The position numbers and the translations under genes were made by a program. The notes beneath the pieces were generated by a model. It saw nothing but the letters and a program-made list of their open reading frames with translations. It had not been told where the DNA came from and did not search any database. DNA of 53,209 nucleotides from Zygnema cylindricum (Eukaryota; Streptophyta; Zygnematophyceae; Zygnematales; Zygnemataceae): contig JBBHKE010000194.1 in NCBI GenBank assembly GCA_037447655.1, positions 1-53,209 of the forward strand, in the 5' to 3' direction. Shown here piece after piece: positions 1 to 10,404 of the stretch (position 1 is the first letter of the stretch; each line of letters opens with the position of its first letter).

Positions 1-156
1 CCTAGGTAGCCATGGCTCTAGCTTCCTCTCCAATTTCTCAGTGACTGCGACAAGTTTGAGAGTTGGAGAGAGAAGTTAAAGGTAGACTGCCTCGGCTTCT
101 TTCTATATTTCTATTTAGACCTAGAAAATACTTTAAACGGACCATTAATTTCTACA
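1..156 (-). repeat. A-type LTR, partial, cut by the window edge
   Basis: The sequence matches the last 150 or so bases (plus-strand orientation) of the other A-type LTRs, for example the end of 43862-44915. It ends with TTTCTACA, the reverse complement of the LTR start TGTAGAAA. The next five bases, TACCG (157-161), should be one copy of the target-site duplication. The other copy lies outside the window, so a solo LTR cannot be told from a full element. Confidence 0.9.
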
Positions 157-442
157 TACCGTGTCAATGTACCTTAGAGATCTCGTTCACTCTATTGACT
201 TTCAATAGAAAGGATTTTATTTCCAATAAACGCGATGGTAATACCATCAAAGTACAAAACATGATTTTCATGAAAAAGTATTGATGACCAACAAAGGTTA
301 AACACCAAAATCCTAAAGGATTAAAAACACAACAAAAATGCATAAAGAGCCTAAAAGGAAAGAAAGAAAGCAAGTACAACAAAACCAAATTAATGAAACA
401 CTACAGACTAACCTAGCCGCTAAAGCCTCAAACTACGCCCAA
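157..442. other. AT-rich flank downstream of the R1 stop
   Basis: No coding region or repeat recognised. This A-rich stretch lies between the edge LTR and the stop codon of the minus-strand reverse transcriptase gene, so it is probably the 3' untranslated part or flank of R1. Confidence 0.4.
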
Positions 443-1300
443 CTAAAGATCAAAACTATAGATATCGTCTATATGCGCCGGGTGGCGCGGCGATAAGTCT
501 TGCAGTCTTCGGCCATCAGTCACCACCGTGCTCTGTCGGATAATGGCCGAAGCATTGGAACGTTGAAGGGCGACAGAGATGCGTTGGCAGTAGAAAGCCG
601 ACATGAGAGCTGGAGGAGGACTACCCGACCCTCTGACTTCGAAAGATCGTCGAGTGCAGTCGCTCAAAAAGTTGTCGTTAGACGAGTCTACGGTCCCAAA
701 TATCTCCAAAGCAAATGGTGTGAAACTATCAGCTGGGTCTCGGTGCGCGTTGTCACGTTCTTTCGAAGCCGCTCCATCCTGAGCTGCAACACGAGTATGT
801 AATGCCGCACATGAAGAAACGTGGGATCCTGTAGGGTCTGTGAGGATTACGTCCTCCAATGTTCTAGCCGCGCCATGTAGAAAAACTAGTGTACCCCTAG
901 ATTGAGAACGTGGTGGAAGTATGTGCGACACCTCGCGCTTGACTGTATAACTTGCTTCAAAACCCAACGCAGCGATAGCATCGCGTACCATGTCGTGTGT
1001 TGTTGTTCGCTCCCCACTGTGTGAGCAACGTAGAAAATGTATCCCTTTCTCGCTTATAGATTGACCACAAATGCAACGGGGATTGCCTAAAAGAGAAAGG
1101 TGCGGGAAGCCAAGTCGTAAACGGAGGGCAACAGAAAATTGAGGAGAAGATAAACGGAGCGAAGTGAAAATTGGTGTAGCTGTAAGCCAAGCTCCAGCCC
1201 CAGGCCTCGAGCACGATCGAAGTCGACTCCGCGCTTCAACCGTAGGGAGCGCCTGAAGTAGATCATTGAATTCGGCAGCGGCTACCTTATCGGCAATGTG
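443..1300 (-). pseudogene. R1 non-LTR-type reverse transcriptase, C-terminal part
   Basis: This open frame, about 285 residues, is the C-terminal end of a reverse-transcriptase polyprotein whose other parts lie at 31404-32134, 38591-39509 and 43013-43861. Visible features are a cysteine/histidine cluster C-x-C-x9-H-x3-C at about 1024-1077 (CICGQ...HFLRC), then a conserved stretch with THDMVRDAI and, further on, LEDVILTDPTG. Cys/His knuckles after the RT domain are usual in non-LTR elements. The DVILTDP stretch could be part of a restriction-like endonuclease, as in R2-type elements, but that is inference. At 1300 the frame is cut by element B. The frame continues upstream only by chance into the LTR of B, so the nominal ATG at 1381 is not a real start. 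The duplicated ATGTG at 1296-1300 and 31404-31408 proves the split. Confidence 0.8.
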
Positions 1301-2309
1301 AGTTGAAATTATTAGATTTATATGGTATTTTCTATGTCTAAATGGATCAGTACAATAGGAAAAGAAAAGGGCGGACAACATGTCTCCACCAACTCTCTCT
1401 ACCCACCATAATTGTTGTAGTCACTGAGGGATAGAGAGGGTGGTTCAGCCATGGCCGTCTTAGTTAAGCAGGCAGGACTAAAGAGTGACTTATGTCACTC
1501 TCAATAAAAGGCTGACTCTGACAAGATTCGAACCTCCGACCGCCAGAGCGAGGCGTAGCCGTCAGCTCTAACCAGTTTGTAGTAGAAGTTTGTTGAAATA
1601 CATAGGGTGTGATATTTATTTTAACTCTGTTTTGACCATATATCCGATTAACGGAATGACTAATGAAAGAACATAGAACCAAGTGATACATAGTGCGAAC
1701 ATTTTCTCGCACGAAACAAATAAATCGGACATTTGTTTTTACGAGTGATATTGATTGTCGATTTGTGATCCGACGGCACATATCGCTGCCGAAATCGTGG
1801 AATGGTCACCTTGGCGGTTTGTGGACGTGGTGTGACTTGGCAACTTGTGGAGAGATAACATTCGGTCACAGGAATTCTAGAGAACAGAAGGACGAGTTAA
1901 AAGTCGATATGCGTCCACTCAATGGCCTTGCCGTACACAGGCTGTACAGGGAGTACATCGACAATAGTACCTTTTTGTACCCTACATTCATTTGATTGGT
2001 TCGTATGTTAGTCGATAGGGGTTGTGAGAGGGGTTTAGGACTTAGAGAATTTGGTAGGTAGTGACCTCTCTCCCTTAGATAATTTTGTATAAACTTGGCA
2101 TCTTTGCCACTTCATAATTAATCGGTTGGTTGGCCGTTTTCAGTGATTCTTCTTGCAAGGGACTCAGGGGAGTCCACACTGCAAAGAGGTGCAGTCAGAT
2201 TGTCTGTTCGCCTTCTTGGGCAGTTGTGGTTGTGGCTTGAAGTGGGTTATCTAAAAACTATCTAGAGGCTTCCTCAATTTTGTAGTCCAATGGAGGACAC
2301 AGAATTGCA
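1301..2309 (+). repeat. 5' LTR of element B
   Basis: About 1009 bp, matched by the split 3' LTR at 23939-24459 and 30946-31403. The start has mutated from TG to AG, and the end is ...GAATTGCA. It carries the AGCCATGGC block, a tRNA-like antisense module (1512-1590), CGAAACAAAT with an inverted partner, and several GTAC motifs. The gag ATG lies inside it at 2290. Confidence 0.92.
1512..1590 (-). other. tRNA-like antisense module in the B LTR
   Basis: Read on the minus strand, GGTTCGAATC (1525-1534) is a near-perfect Pol III B box or tRNA T-loop. Upstream comes CTGGTTAGAGCTGACGGCTA, which resembles a tRNA D-arm followed by the start of an anticodon arm. The T-stem pairs poorly, so this is not a functional tRNA gene. 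The 3' LTR copy near 24125-24200 is more diverged. A/C/D-type LTRs have a related module at the same place. Confidence 0.45.
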
Positions 2310-3109
2310 GGTTATGGGCCCACCCTCTAGGGTGCCCACCTTCAATGGATTTGGATTCATCTATTGGGAAGCCATTTTGATGGGGGCTTTGTGCCAAAAA
2401 CGATACTCGGGTATCGTCAATGGACAAGTGAAACGTCCACCTTCGAGAACTCCACCAAGATTTGTAGGAGTAAGGTTTCTTGCAGCAGCTACTGCTTCAG
2501 CGGAGGAGATAGATGATGGTAAGCAAAGGAGGCAGATGATGGGGACATCAGTGTGTCCAAAAAGGGGAAAGGGAAGGATACACCCTTCACTCCTATTGCC
2601 ACGGCACCAGGAGCACCGGCCCTGAAGACCGCGTAGAACGATACTCAAATGTGGGAAGACGTAAACATGGCTGCCAAGAATTTCATTCTAAGGCACCTCA
2701 CTCAAGCTTTGGACACCCCTCACCTTCACATTTACAAGGCCGAGGATCTCTATAGAGCTGCTACTATTCAAGAGCTCTAGTTGGCTGAGAAAAAGCTAGT
2801 GAGTTACACTTACAAAGGAGGAAAGATGTAAGATTATTGTAATGATCTTTCTTGTTTGTATATAGAGATGGAAAGTGTCGGGTGGACAGGTACAATGAAG
2901 ATGAAAGTTAACACTCTTATCATGAAGTTACCAGACGAGTACGAGAACATAGTGTACGGAGTACAAGAAATGACTGATAGTTCATGGAAGTAGGATACAA
3001 AGGTTCGGATGATACTTGTGTAGGAAAACACAATGGAGATAAGGAGAGGAGGAAAAAACATTCAAGCTCTAGCTAGAGTTGGGGACCTATAGGGGAAGGA
3101 CCCGTAGAA
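2290..3109 (+). pseudogene. gag: Element B gag, N-terminal part
   Basis: Gag forms the particle that packages the element RNA. The frame opens at ATG 2290 inside the LTR and reads through the primer-binding site as QVMGPPSRVPTFNGFGFIYW, the same opening as the A and D gags. Further on, NMAAKNFILRHLTQ and MKLPDEYENIVYGVQ, shared with the other gags, appear in shifted frames. There are in-frame stops near 2625, 2780, 2830 and 2990, so it is dead. At 3109 it is cut by element A1 (duplicated TAGAA). The remainder, starting before the zinc knuckle, resumes at 9562. Confidence 0.88.
2310..2324 (+). other. Primer-binding site of element B (initiator tRNA-Met anticodon arm)
   Basis: GGTTATGGGCCCACC directly follows the 5' LTR. 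It is the reverse complement of GGUGGGCCCAUAACC, the anticodon stem-loop of plant initiator tRNA-Met as recalled. It does not match the usual TGGTATCAGAGC of plant copia elements, which pairs with the tRNA 3' end. Confidence 0.85.
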
Positions 3110-4159
3110 TGAAACTCTGAGACCTCCATAAGTCCTCAGAGTGGACAGCTTCCAAGAAGCCTCTAAGATAATCCTGACCCCTTTGTGTTTCAGCAAAAAA
3201 AACTGCCACCCTGGCAAACAAAAACCCTGACTACCTGTACCCCTGTGAAGGCAAGACTCCCCTGAGTTGATAGCAAAAAGAATCTCTGAATTTGCTCCCC
3301 TGAGCAGTAAGTTATGGAGGGTCAAAGTTGACCTTTTGTACAGAAGCTCTCTGGGAGAGAGGGTCCTATCTTCTAATTTTTTCTAAGTCCTATCTCTCTC
3401 ACAGACTCTATCTACTGATGTACGGAACCAATCAGAATACAGTTCCGTACGCAAAAGTACAGCTGCCGGTGTACTTTATGTACGGACATTGTACGACATG
3501 GCCTAAATGTCCACACGTGGAATATCCGGATTCGCTCCTCTAATCCTCGGAGATGCCGCGCTCCAATGTTACATCGCCACGTGTCATACGATGTGGCGCT
3601 ACCCACAAACCGCCGAATTCTCCTTCCGCGATCTCGGCGCAATTTCCGGCTGTCCGATTAAACTCGTATTTCATCGTAGCCGTAATAAATACATGCGCGG
3701 TATTTGTTTCGCTTACGAAATCAATGCGCGGTATTGATTTCTTATCCGTACAGCAATTCGTACTTTTACAATACCATATCTATGTATCCCGTTAACAGTT
3801 ATAGTTAAATGATTTATCCTATGTGTACATGTTTAAATAAATATCGTACTATATACTATGTAACAATACCTCTAGACTTAACGGCTAGAGCTACCGGCTA
3901 TCTACCATCTGTCGGCCGGCAGGTACCAAGATCAAATCCAGCCGCCGGCACATACCTTTTAGTAATTAATCTCTAGACTAATATAAATTTCCCGTAAACT
4001 TGAGGATAGCCTAGGTAGCCATGGCTCTAGCTTCCTCTCCAATTTCTCAGTGACTGCGACAAGTTTGAGAGTTGGAGAGAGAGAAGTTAGAGGTAGACTG
4101 CCTCGGCTTCTTTGTTTCTATTCAGACCTAGAAAATACTTAAAACCATTAATTTCTACA
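3110..4159 (-). repeat. 3' LTR of A1
   Basis: 1050 bp, nearly identical to 8513-9561 by eye. It has the dinucleotide ends TG...CA. It contains the AGCCATGGCT block, the GCCGGC hairpin, the GCGCGGTATTTG repeat, ACGT-core boxes (CCACGTGT) and a GTAC cluster. Confidence 0.95.
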
Positions 4160-4172
4160 CTCCCCTTATTTT
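4160..4172 (-). other. Polypurine tract of A1
   Basis: On the minus strand AAAATAAGGGGAG lies directly between the pol stop codon and the 3' LTR. This is the usual place for the plus-strand DNA primer. The same tract occurs in A2, A3 and D with small changes. Confidence 0.85.
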
Positions 4173-7100
4173 CTAGTCAATCTTTAATTTCAGACCACAC
4201 TTCTCTCTGCAAAAAATTAGCTTAGGGGAAGGCACAGGTTTGGTCATCATATCTGCTACCATCTCACTATCTGGACTGTACTCTAAACTGATTATTTTGT
4301 TTTCTACTTTTTCTCTAACAAAGCTGAGTCTGATGTCCATGTGTTTGGCTTTAAAATGATGTTTAGGATTGGCAGAAATAGCGATTGCTGCGTGATTATC
4401 ACAAAATATTTTTTGCACACCACTCTTAAGGTGACCAAGCTCACCAAGCAAAGACTTGACCCACATCATTTCTTTTACAGCAGAGCAAGAGGCCATATAC
4501 TCAGCCTCCATGGTGGACTGAGCAATAACCTTTTGCTGTTTGCTACTCCAACAGCAAGCCCCATCACCCACATATAATACATATCCAGAATTGCATCTCC
4601 TCATCGGAGCATCACCATAACTGGAATCACTCCAAGTAGTGATGTCAGTATTCTCCCCACCCAAATGCAACCATAGATCCCTAGTTCCTACCAAATATCT
4701 AAGGACTCTCTTAGCTGCCTCCCAATCCCTCTTAGTGGGAGCATTTAGACTTCTACTCAGCACTCTTACAGCTGCAGCTAAATCCGGCCGGGTACAATTC
4801 ATAAAATAGATTAGACTTCCCACTACTTGCCTGTAAGGAATAGTCTGCATGAACTTCTGTTCATCAGGAGATAATTCCTCGTCTAAGACTATGACTCCTT
4901 CTTCCTCACTCCCCTCACTTCCCTTCTTCAACTCCATTGGAGTTGTACAACTATTAGCTTTATCCATTTGAAAATTTTCAAGCATGTTCCCTATTGCTTC
5001 TTTTTGAGTCAGTCTTATAATTTTCCTTTTTCGGTCTCTCTCTACTTGAATTCCCAAAATATATCTTGCTTCTCCCATATCCTTCATTTCAAATCTCCCC
5101 TTAAGATCGGTTTTCAGTTTGTTAATTTTTTTCATTGATTTACTTAAAACAAGCAAATCATCCACATAAATTGCGATAAATATCAAACCTTCCTCATCTT
5201 CGAAAACATAGATTGAGTGATCTGAGCTGATCCGAATATATCCCAGACCAGTAAGAAACTCATCAAGCTTCTTATTCCATTGTCGAGGTGCATGTTTCAA
5301 ACCATAAAGAGATTTAATCAGCCGGCATACCTTACTCTCCTCTCCTTCCTCCACAAAACCTTCGGGTTGTCGCATGAAGATCTCCTCTTCCAATTCTCCA
5401 TGCAAAAAGGCTGTCTTGATGTCCATCTGATGCACTTCCATGTCTTCCGCCGCTGCTAAACTGAGAAGTATGCGGACGGAGGGAAATCTAACCACCAGGG
5501 CAAAGGTTTCCTCGTAGTCAATTCCTTCCTTTTGTGTAAATCCCTTTGCCACTAATCTGGCCTTGTAGCGCTCGATTGTGTTATCTGGGTTCAGTTTTAG
5601 TTTGAAAACCCACTTACAACCGATTGGTTTTCGGTTAGGTGGACAGTGCACCAGCTCCCAAGTATCGGCTGCCATGATTGAAGCCATCTCCTCATTGATG
5701 GCTGTCTTCCACCGATTTCATTCTGGACAAGTCATCGCCTCTCCATAAGTTTGAGGTTCATCTTGATGAGATAGTTTTGTTACCTTGTTATTAAATTGTT
5801 TTTCTTGCCAGCTTTTACTACTTTCTCCTTCCCCCCTCAAAATCTGAGGCCAGAATAGATGGTTCTCGTGGATTCTTTCGAACAAACTCGGTTTCTCCCC
5901 TATCCCTTGATTCGGAATCAATTTCCACCACGTCTTCCGCTTCGGGTAGAGTTGTCACTGGAGTTTCCGCAGCCGAGTCCCTTTCAGTCTGATTTGTACC
6001 TGCAAGAATGTCATCGTCTCTAAAACCTGGATAGTTAGGAAGCTCAAAGTCATCAGATTTTTCTGACTCAAATCTGATTTTTACTGACTTCGTATATTTG
6101 AAGGGATCCACAGACTTTCCTTCATCCATAACTACTAGATGTTTTACTTAGATTATATCCTCCCTTTTTAGATCATAAACTCTATATCCTTTAACATCTT
6201 CATCATATCCTAATAAGTATCCCAGTTTTCCTTTAGGATCTAGCTTCCAATTAGACCGATCTGTATCTAGGATTTATACTTTAACTGCCGAAAACCTTTA
6301 AGTGAGATATGTCTGGTTTCCGGCCTGTCCATCTCTCATAAGGTGTTTGATCTTTTATAGCTGAAGTAAGAACACTATTCTTAAGATAATAAGCACAGTT
6401 CATTGCTTCTGCCCAAAATCTTTTTCCTATCTTTTTATTTGACAACATACTTCTAGCACTATCACTTAGTGTTCTATTTAACCTTTCAGCTACCCCATTC
6501 TGTTCCAGATTTTTAGGAACTATCTTTTTGGTGTTGGATCCCATCTTCCCTCAAAAAAACCTCAAACTGGTTAGAAGTATACTCTCCACCATTGTCACTC
6601 CTTACTCTCTTGATTGGAGTTTCATGGAGTTTTTCGCTCCATGCTTTATATTGTCTAAAACAATCCTCAGCTTCTGACTTGTTTATAAAAAAATACACCC
6701 GGGAATACCGAGACTAATCATCAGTTATAGTCATTATAAATCTCTTCCCCTCGGTGATGGCACTCTAGCCGGTCCCCAAATATCTGTGTGTACTAGATCT
6801 AGAATTCTTTCTCCCTTATAGGTGGCTGATTTAGGAAAGGGTAATCTGTGTGCTTTACCTTGAGCACATCCACTACAATCACTTATATCATCACTCTCAC
6901 TGAACTGAATCCCTTCCACCACTCCCATCTTTTTCATCTCTCTTAACTTATCTAGATTCACATGCCCAAGCCTCTTATGCCACATCATAATATCATGAAC
7001 ACCAGCATAATAAAGTTTCTTCTTTTCATTACTTAAAACGAGCCTAAACATCCCATGGCTACCTTTCTCAGCAATGAAATAGACATCCTCCTAAAACTAG

Positions 7101-8532
7101 CAGTAAAAACTCCTTCCCTAGTGCTAGTGAAAAAACCCTTATTATCTAATACTGATGTAGAGATAAGATTTTTGTTCAGCTCCGGAATAAACAATACATC
7201 GGAAAATGTTAATATAGATGTCTTTCCTTCTACTAACACTTTCAGATCTACCGATCCTACAAGAGTAGTGGTGACTATCCTCCCATCCCCGTACTGTATC
7301 TCTACAGTGGGAATCTTTCTTATCTTAGTGAACAGGTGCCTATCCTTACACATGTGGATGGAGGCACCTGAATCTATGATCCAGCCTGCTTCACCTTTTA
7401 ATCCACCGTAAGCACATTTCTTCCTTCGTGGAATTTTGACCTCGTTTTTCGCCTCCAACTCCTCATCCAAAAGGAGCTCATCGTCCTCGTCCTCAGATTC
7501 CGCCTCAAGTACCTGTGTGACAAGGGCCTTTTTTTTTCCTCTCGGGGTACCACCGGTCTGCCCCTCCTTTAGTAGAAGCTCGGTTAGCTTAGTGCACACT
7601 GCCATATAGTGCCCCGGTTTCTTACAAAAAAGACATAAACCTTTGGGAGCCCTTGGTTCGAACTCGTCGGCCTGTTTTTTCAGCTTCCTACCCCCATAGT
7701 TTCCGACCGGTTTTCGGGAATCCCTGTTCCTCAAATCAATCACTGTTGCCAAGGCTTGGCCACTCTTTCCCCCCCTTCGGATCTCAATTGTATTTTCTTG
7801 AACGAGATTCATCCCTACCACTGAGTTCCATATCCACCTTGAGTCAGGCAAGTCCTGCACACGGTAAACTATGTTTACGAACTCATCAGGTAACTTCATC
7901 AGTAAACAGTTAACCTTTTCTTTTTCACTAAAACCTTTTTCCGCACTCTCTAGCTCCATGAAGAGTGTAGCAAGCTCATTGCAAAAATCCAACATATTTT
8001 CCCCTTTGATTAAATACTCCTTAACTTTCTGATCAGCCAACTGTTGTTGCTGAATCGTACGACTTCGATACATCTCTATGAGAGCCATCAAAAGATCGGA
8101 TGCCCTTTCTACCTGCAAATGAGGACACGCAAGTCCTTGAGTGAGATGGCGTAGGATGAAGTGCTTTGCGGCCATATTGTTGAAGTCCCAGGTTTCAGTA
8201 TCATTCTCCTCAATCCTCGGAATAGGTGACAAGAATGTCGAACCAGTTGCTATTGGTGTGGTCGTCTCCTTCTCCTTTCCTTTGTCTACAACCTCTCCTT
8301 CTTTTGTTTCCTCCGTTGAAGGTGAATCCTCTTTCCTAGTGAATCTGGTTCCTCCAAACCCTGGAGGAATTCCAAGACTTAATGGACGCCCCAACCGTCC
8401 ACTCACTATCCCCCAAAACCTTTTTTCGCATAGAGCTCCTATCATCTTACTTTCCCAGTATATGAAGCCAGTTCCATTAAAGATTGGTACCCTAAAGGGT
8501 GGGCCCATAACCTGAAACTCTGAGACCTCCAT
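4173..8532 (-). pseudogene. gag-pol: A1 gag-pol polyprotein, broken
   Basis: The order is gag, protease, integrase, reverse transcriptase, RNase H, which is the copia order. The ATG at 8532 lies inside the 5' LTR (MEVSEFQVMGPP). The first open part, 499 residues, holds the zinc knuckle CLFCKKPGHYMAVC (about residue 300) and the protease site IIDSGAS (about 386), then runs off frame near 7050. The integrase is in pieces: zinc-binding WHKRLGH...CSGC (6734-7051), RSDNGGEY (6513-6698) and NGVAERLNRT (6281-6544). The RT and RNase H piece (4173-5687) is one intact frame of 504 residues with LVAKGFTQK, YVDD, TWSDSSYGD and QSTMEAEYMA. At least five interruptions make it non-functional as a whole. Confidence 0.93.
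8498..8512 (-). other. Primer-binding site of A1
   Basis: The plus strand reads GGTGGGCCCATAACC immediately before the LTR end. The minus strand is therefore complementary to the anticodon arm of initiator tRNA-Met, identical to element B. Confidence 0.87.
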
Positions 8533-9561
8533 AAGTCCTCAGAGTGGACAGCTTCCAAGAAGCCTCTGGGATAATTCTGACCCCTTTGTGTTTCAGCAAA
8601 AATAACTGCCACCCTGGCAAACAAAAACCCTGACTACCAGCACCCCTGTGAAGGCAAGACTCCCCTGAGTTGATAGCAAAAAGAATCTCTGAATTTGCTC
8701 CCCTGAGCAGTAAGTTATGGAGGGTCAAAGTTGACCTTTTGTACAGAAGCTCTCTGGGAGAGAGGGTCCTATCTTCTAAATTTTTCTAAGTCCTATCTCT
8801 CTCACAGACTCTATCTACTGATGTACGGACCAATCAAATTACAGTTCCGTACGCAAAAGTACAGCTGCCGGTGTACTTTATGTACGGACATTGTACGACA
8901 TGGCCTAAATGTCCACACGTGGAATATCCGGATTCGCTCCTCTAATCCTCGGAGATGCCGCGCTCTAATGTTACATCGCCACGTGTCATACGATGTGGCG
9001 CTGCCCACAAACCGCCGAATTCTCCTTCCGCGATCTCGGCGCAATTTCCGGTCGTCCGATTAAACTCGTATTTCATCGTAGCCGTAATAAATATATGCGC
9101 GGTATTTGTTTCGCTTACGAAATCAATGCGCGGTATTGATTTCTTATCCGTACCGCAATTCGTACTTTTACAATACCATATCTATGTATCCCGTTAACAG
9201 TTATAGTTAAATGATTTATCCTATGTGTACATGTTTAAATAAATATCGTACTATATACTATGTAACAATACCTCTAGACTTAACGGCTAAGGCTACCGGC
9301 TATCTACCATCTGTCGGCCGGCAGGTACCAGGATCAAATCGTACCGCCGGCACATACCTTTTAGTAATTAATCCCTAGACTAATATAAATTTCCTGTAAA
9401 CTTGAGGATAGCCTAGGTAGCCATGGCTCTAGCTTCCTCTCCAATTTCTCAGTGACTGCGACAAGTTTGAGAGTTGGAGAGAGAGAAGTTAGAGGTAGAC
9501 TGCCTCGGCTTCTTTTTTTTTATTCAGACCTAGAAAATACTTAAAACCATTAATTTCTACA
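8513..9561 (-). repeat. 5' LTR of A1
   Basis: 1049 bp with TG...CA ends, followed by TSD TAGAA. It supplies the promoter and the gag start codon (8530-8532). Confidence 0.95.
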
Positions 9562-10404
9562 TAGAAACCGTACAAAGGGGAAAGAGATCAATCTGGAGGA
9601 CCGAGGCCTCCAAAGGGTCTTTGTCATTTTTGCAAAATGTCAAGACACTTCATAGCAGATTGTGTCAAGCTGTCGGAGCAAAGGCTCCAAGAGAACCGTG
9701 GAGGGGGTTCTTTCGGAGGGAGGAAGAAGTTACTTGTGGTCACAAAAGTGAAAGGAGAAACCGAGGACAAGTCATCTGAGGAGGAGGATGGGGAGCTTCT
9801 TCTTGACGAGAGTATGGAGGAGAAGGAGATCCCTCGGAAACAGAAGTGTACTCTCGGAGCAATTCGAGAAGCTCCACAAGAAGGATGGATTATCGACTCA
9901 TATGCACCATGCATATGTGTCTTGATAAGCATCTCTTTCCTACGCTAAGAAAAATTCCTACTGTAGAGATAGAGTATGGGGATGGGAGAGTGGTTAGAAC
10001 AGATCTAGAGGGATCGGTAGATCTGAAAGTCTTAGTGGAGGGAAAGACTTCCATACTAACCTTCTCAGATGAACTCTACATTCATCAGTTGAGTAAATAT
10101 CTTGTCTCTACTTCTGTGTTAGATGACAAAGAGTTGGATACCTTCACTAGAAAAGGAGTCATTACAACTAAGTATGGGGATGAAGTTTACTTCATGGCAG
10201 ATAAGGGTAGCCAAAGAATGTTTAAGCTTAACCTGAAAAATGAAAAGAATGATACTTACTATGTTGGTGTTCCTAAGTTTATGATTTGGCATAAGCGATT
10301 TTGGCATGTGCATTTTGATAGGTTGAGGGAAATGAAAAAACTTGGGGTAGTAAAAGGCATTCAATTTGGCGGTAATGAAATTATGGATGATTCTAGTGGC
10401 TGTG
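9562..10404 (+). pseudogene. gag-pol: Element B gag end, protease and pre-integrase part
   Basis: This continues element B after A1. It begins with the zinc knuckle region (CHFCKMSRHFIADC-like; the normal GHY is replaced), an acidic linker (ETEDKSSEEEDGELLLDE), then the protease with WIIDS, where the usual DSGAS has changed to DSYA across a frameshift near 9900. Next are VEIEYGDGRVV and LTFSDELYI, and the integrase zinc-binding start IWHKRFWHVHFD. It ends at SSGC, where element C entered (TSD CTGTG, 10400-10404 and 21228-21232). The integrase frame resumes at 21228. Confidence 0.88.

Larger units (their letters stand above)
3110..9561 (-). mobile_element. Element A1: full-length Ty1/copia LTR retrotransposon
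   Basis: A complete 6452-bp element with TSD TAGAA (3105-3109 and 9562-9566). The 3' LTR is 3110-4159 and the 5' LTR is 8513-9561; both start TGTAGAAA and end GTTTCA on the minus strand. The primer-binding site is 8498-8512, and the polypurine tract abuts the 3' LTR. One long gag-pol frame (8532 to 4173) is broken by stops and frameshifts. It is inserted in the gag of element B, in opposite orientation. Confidence 0.96.

Noticed and set aside
443-1381. A complete 312-residue host protein gene starting at 1381
   Set aside because: The first 27 residues are coded by the LTR of element B. The TSD at 1296-1300 shows that the frame is the truncated end of R1.
1512-1590. A functional tRNA gene on the minus strand
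   Set aside because: The B box is good, but the T-stem and acceptor stem do not pair and the copy in the 3' LTR is more decayed. Kept only as a tRNA-like module.
3328-3543. Recurrent short open frames of 60-90 residues (such as those starting MTFC) at 3328, 8731, 12140 and 32361
   Set aside because: They lie inside A-type LTRs and recur only because the LTR is repeated. Frames are not preserved between copies and no domain is visible.
4173-5687. A1 RT/RNase H as a stand-alone gene
   Set aside because: It is the intact end of a broken gag-pol frame, with no promoter or own start signal.
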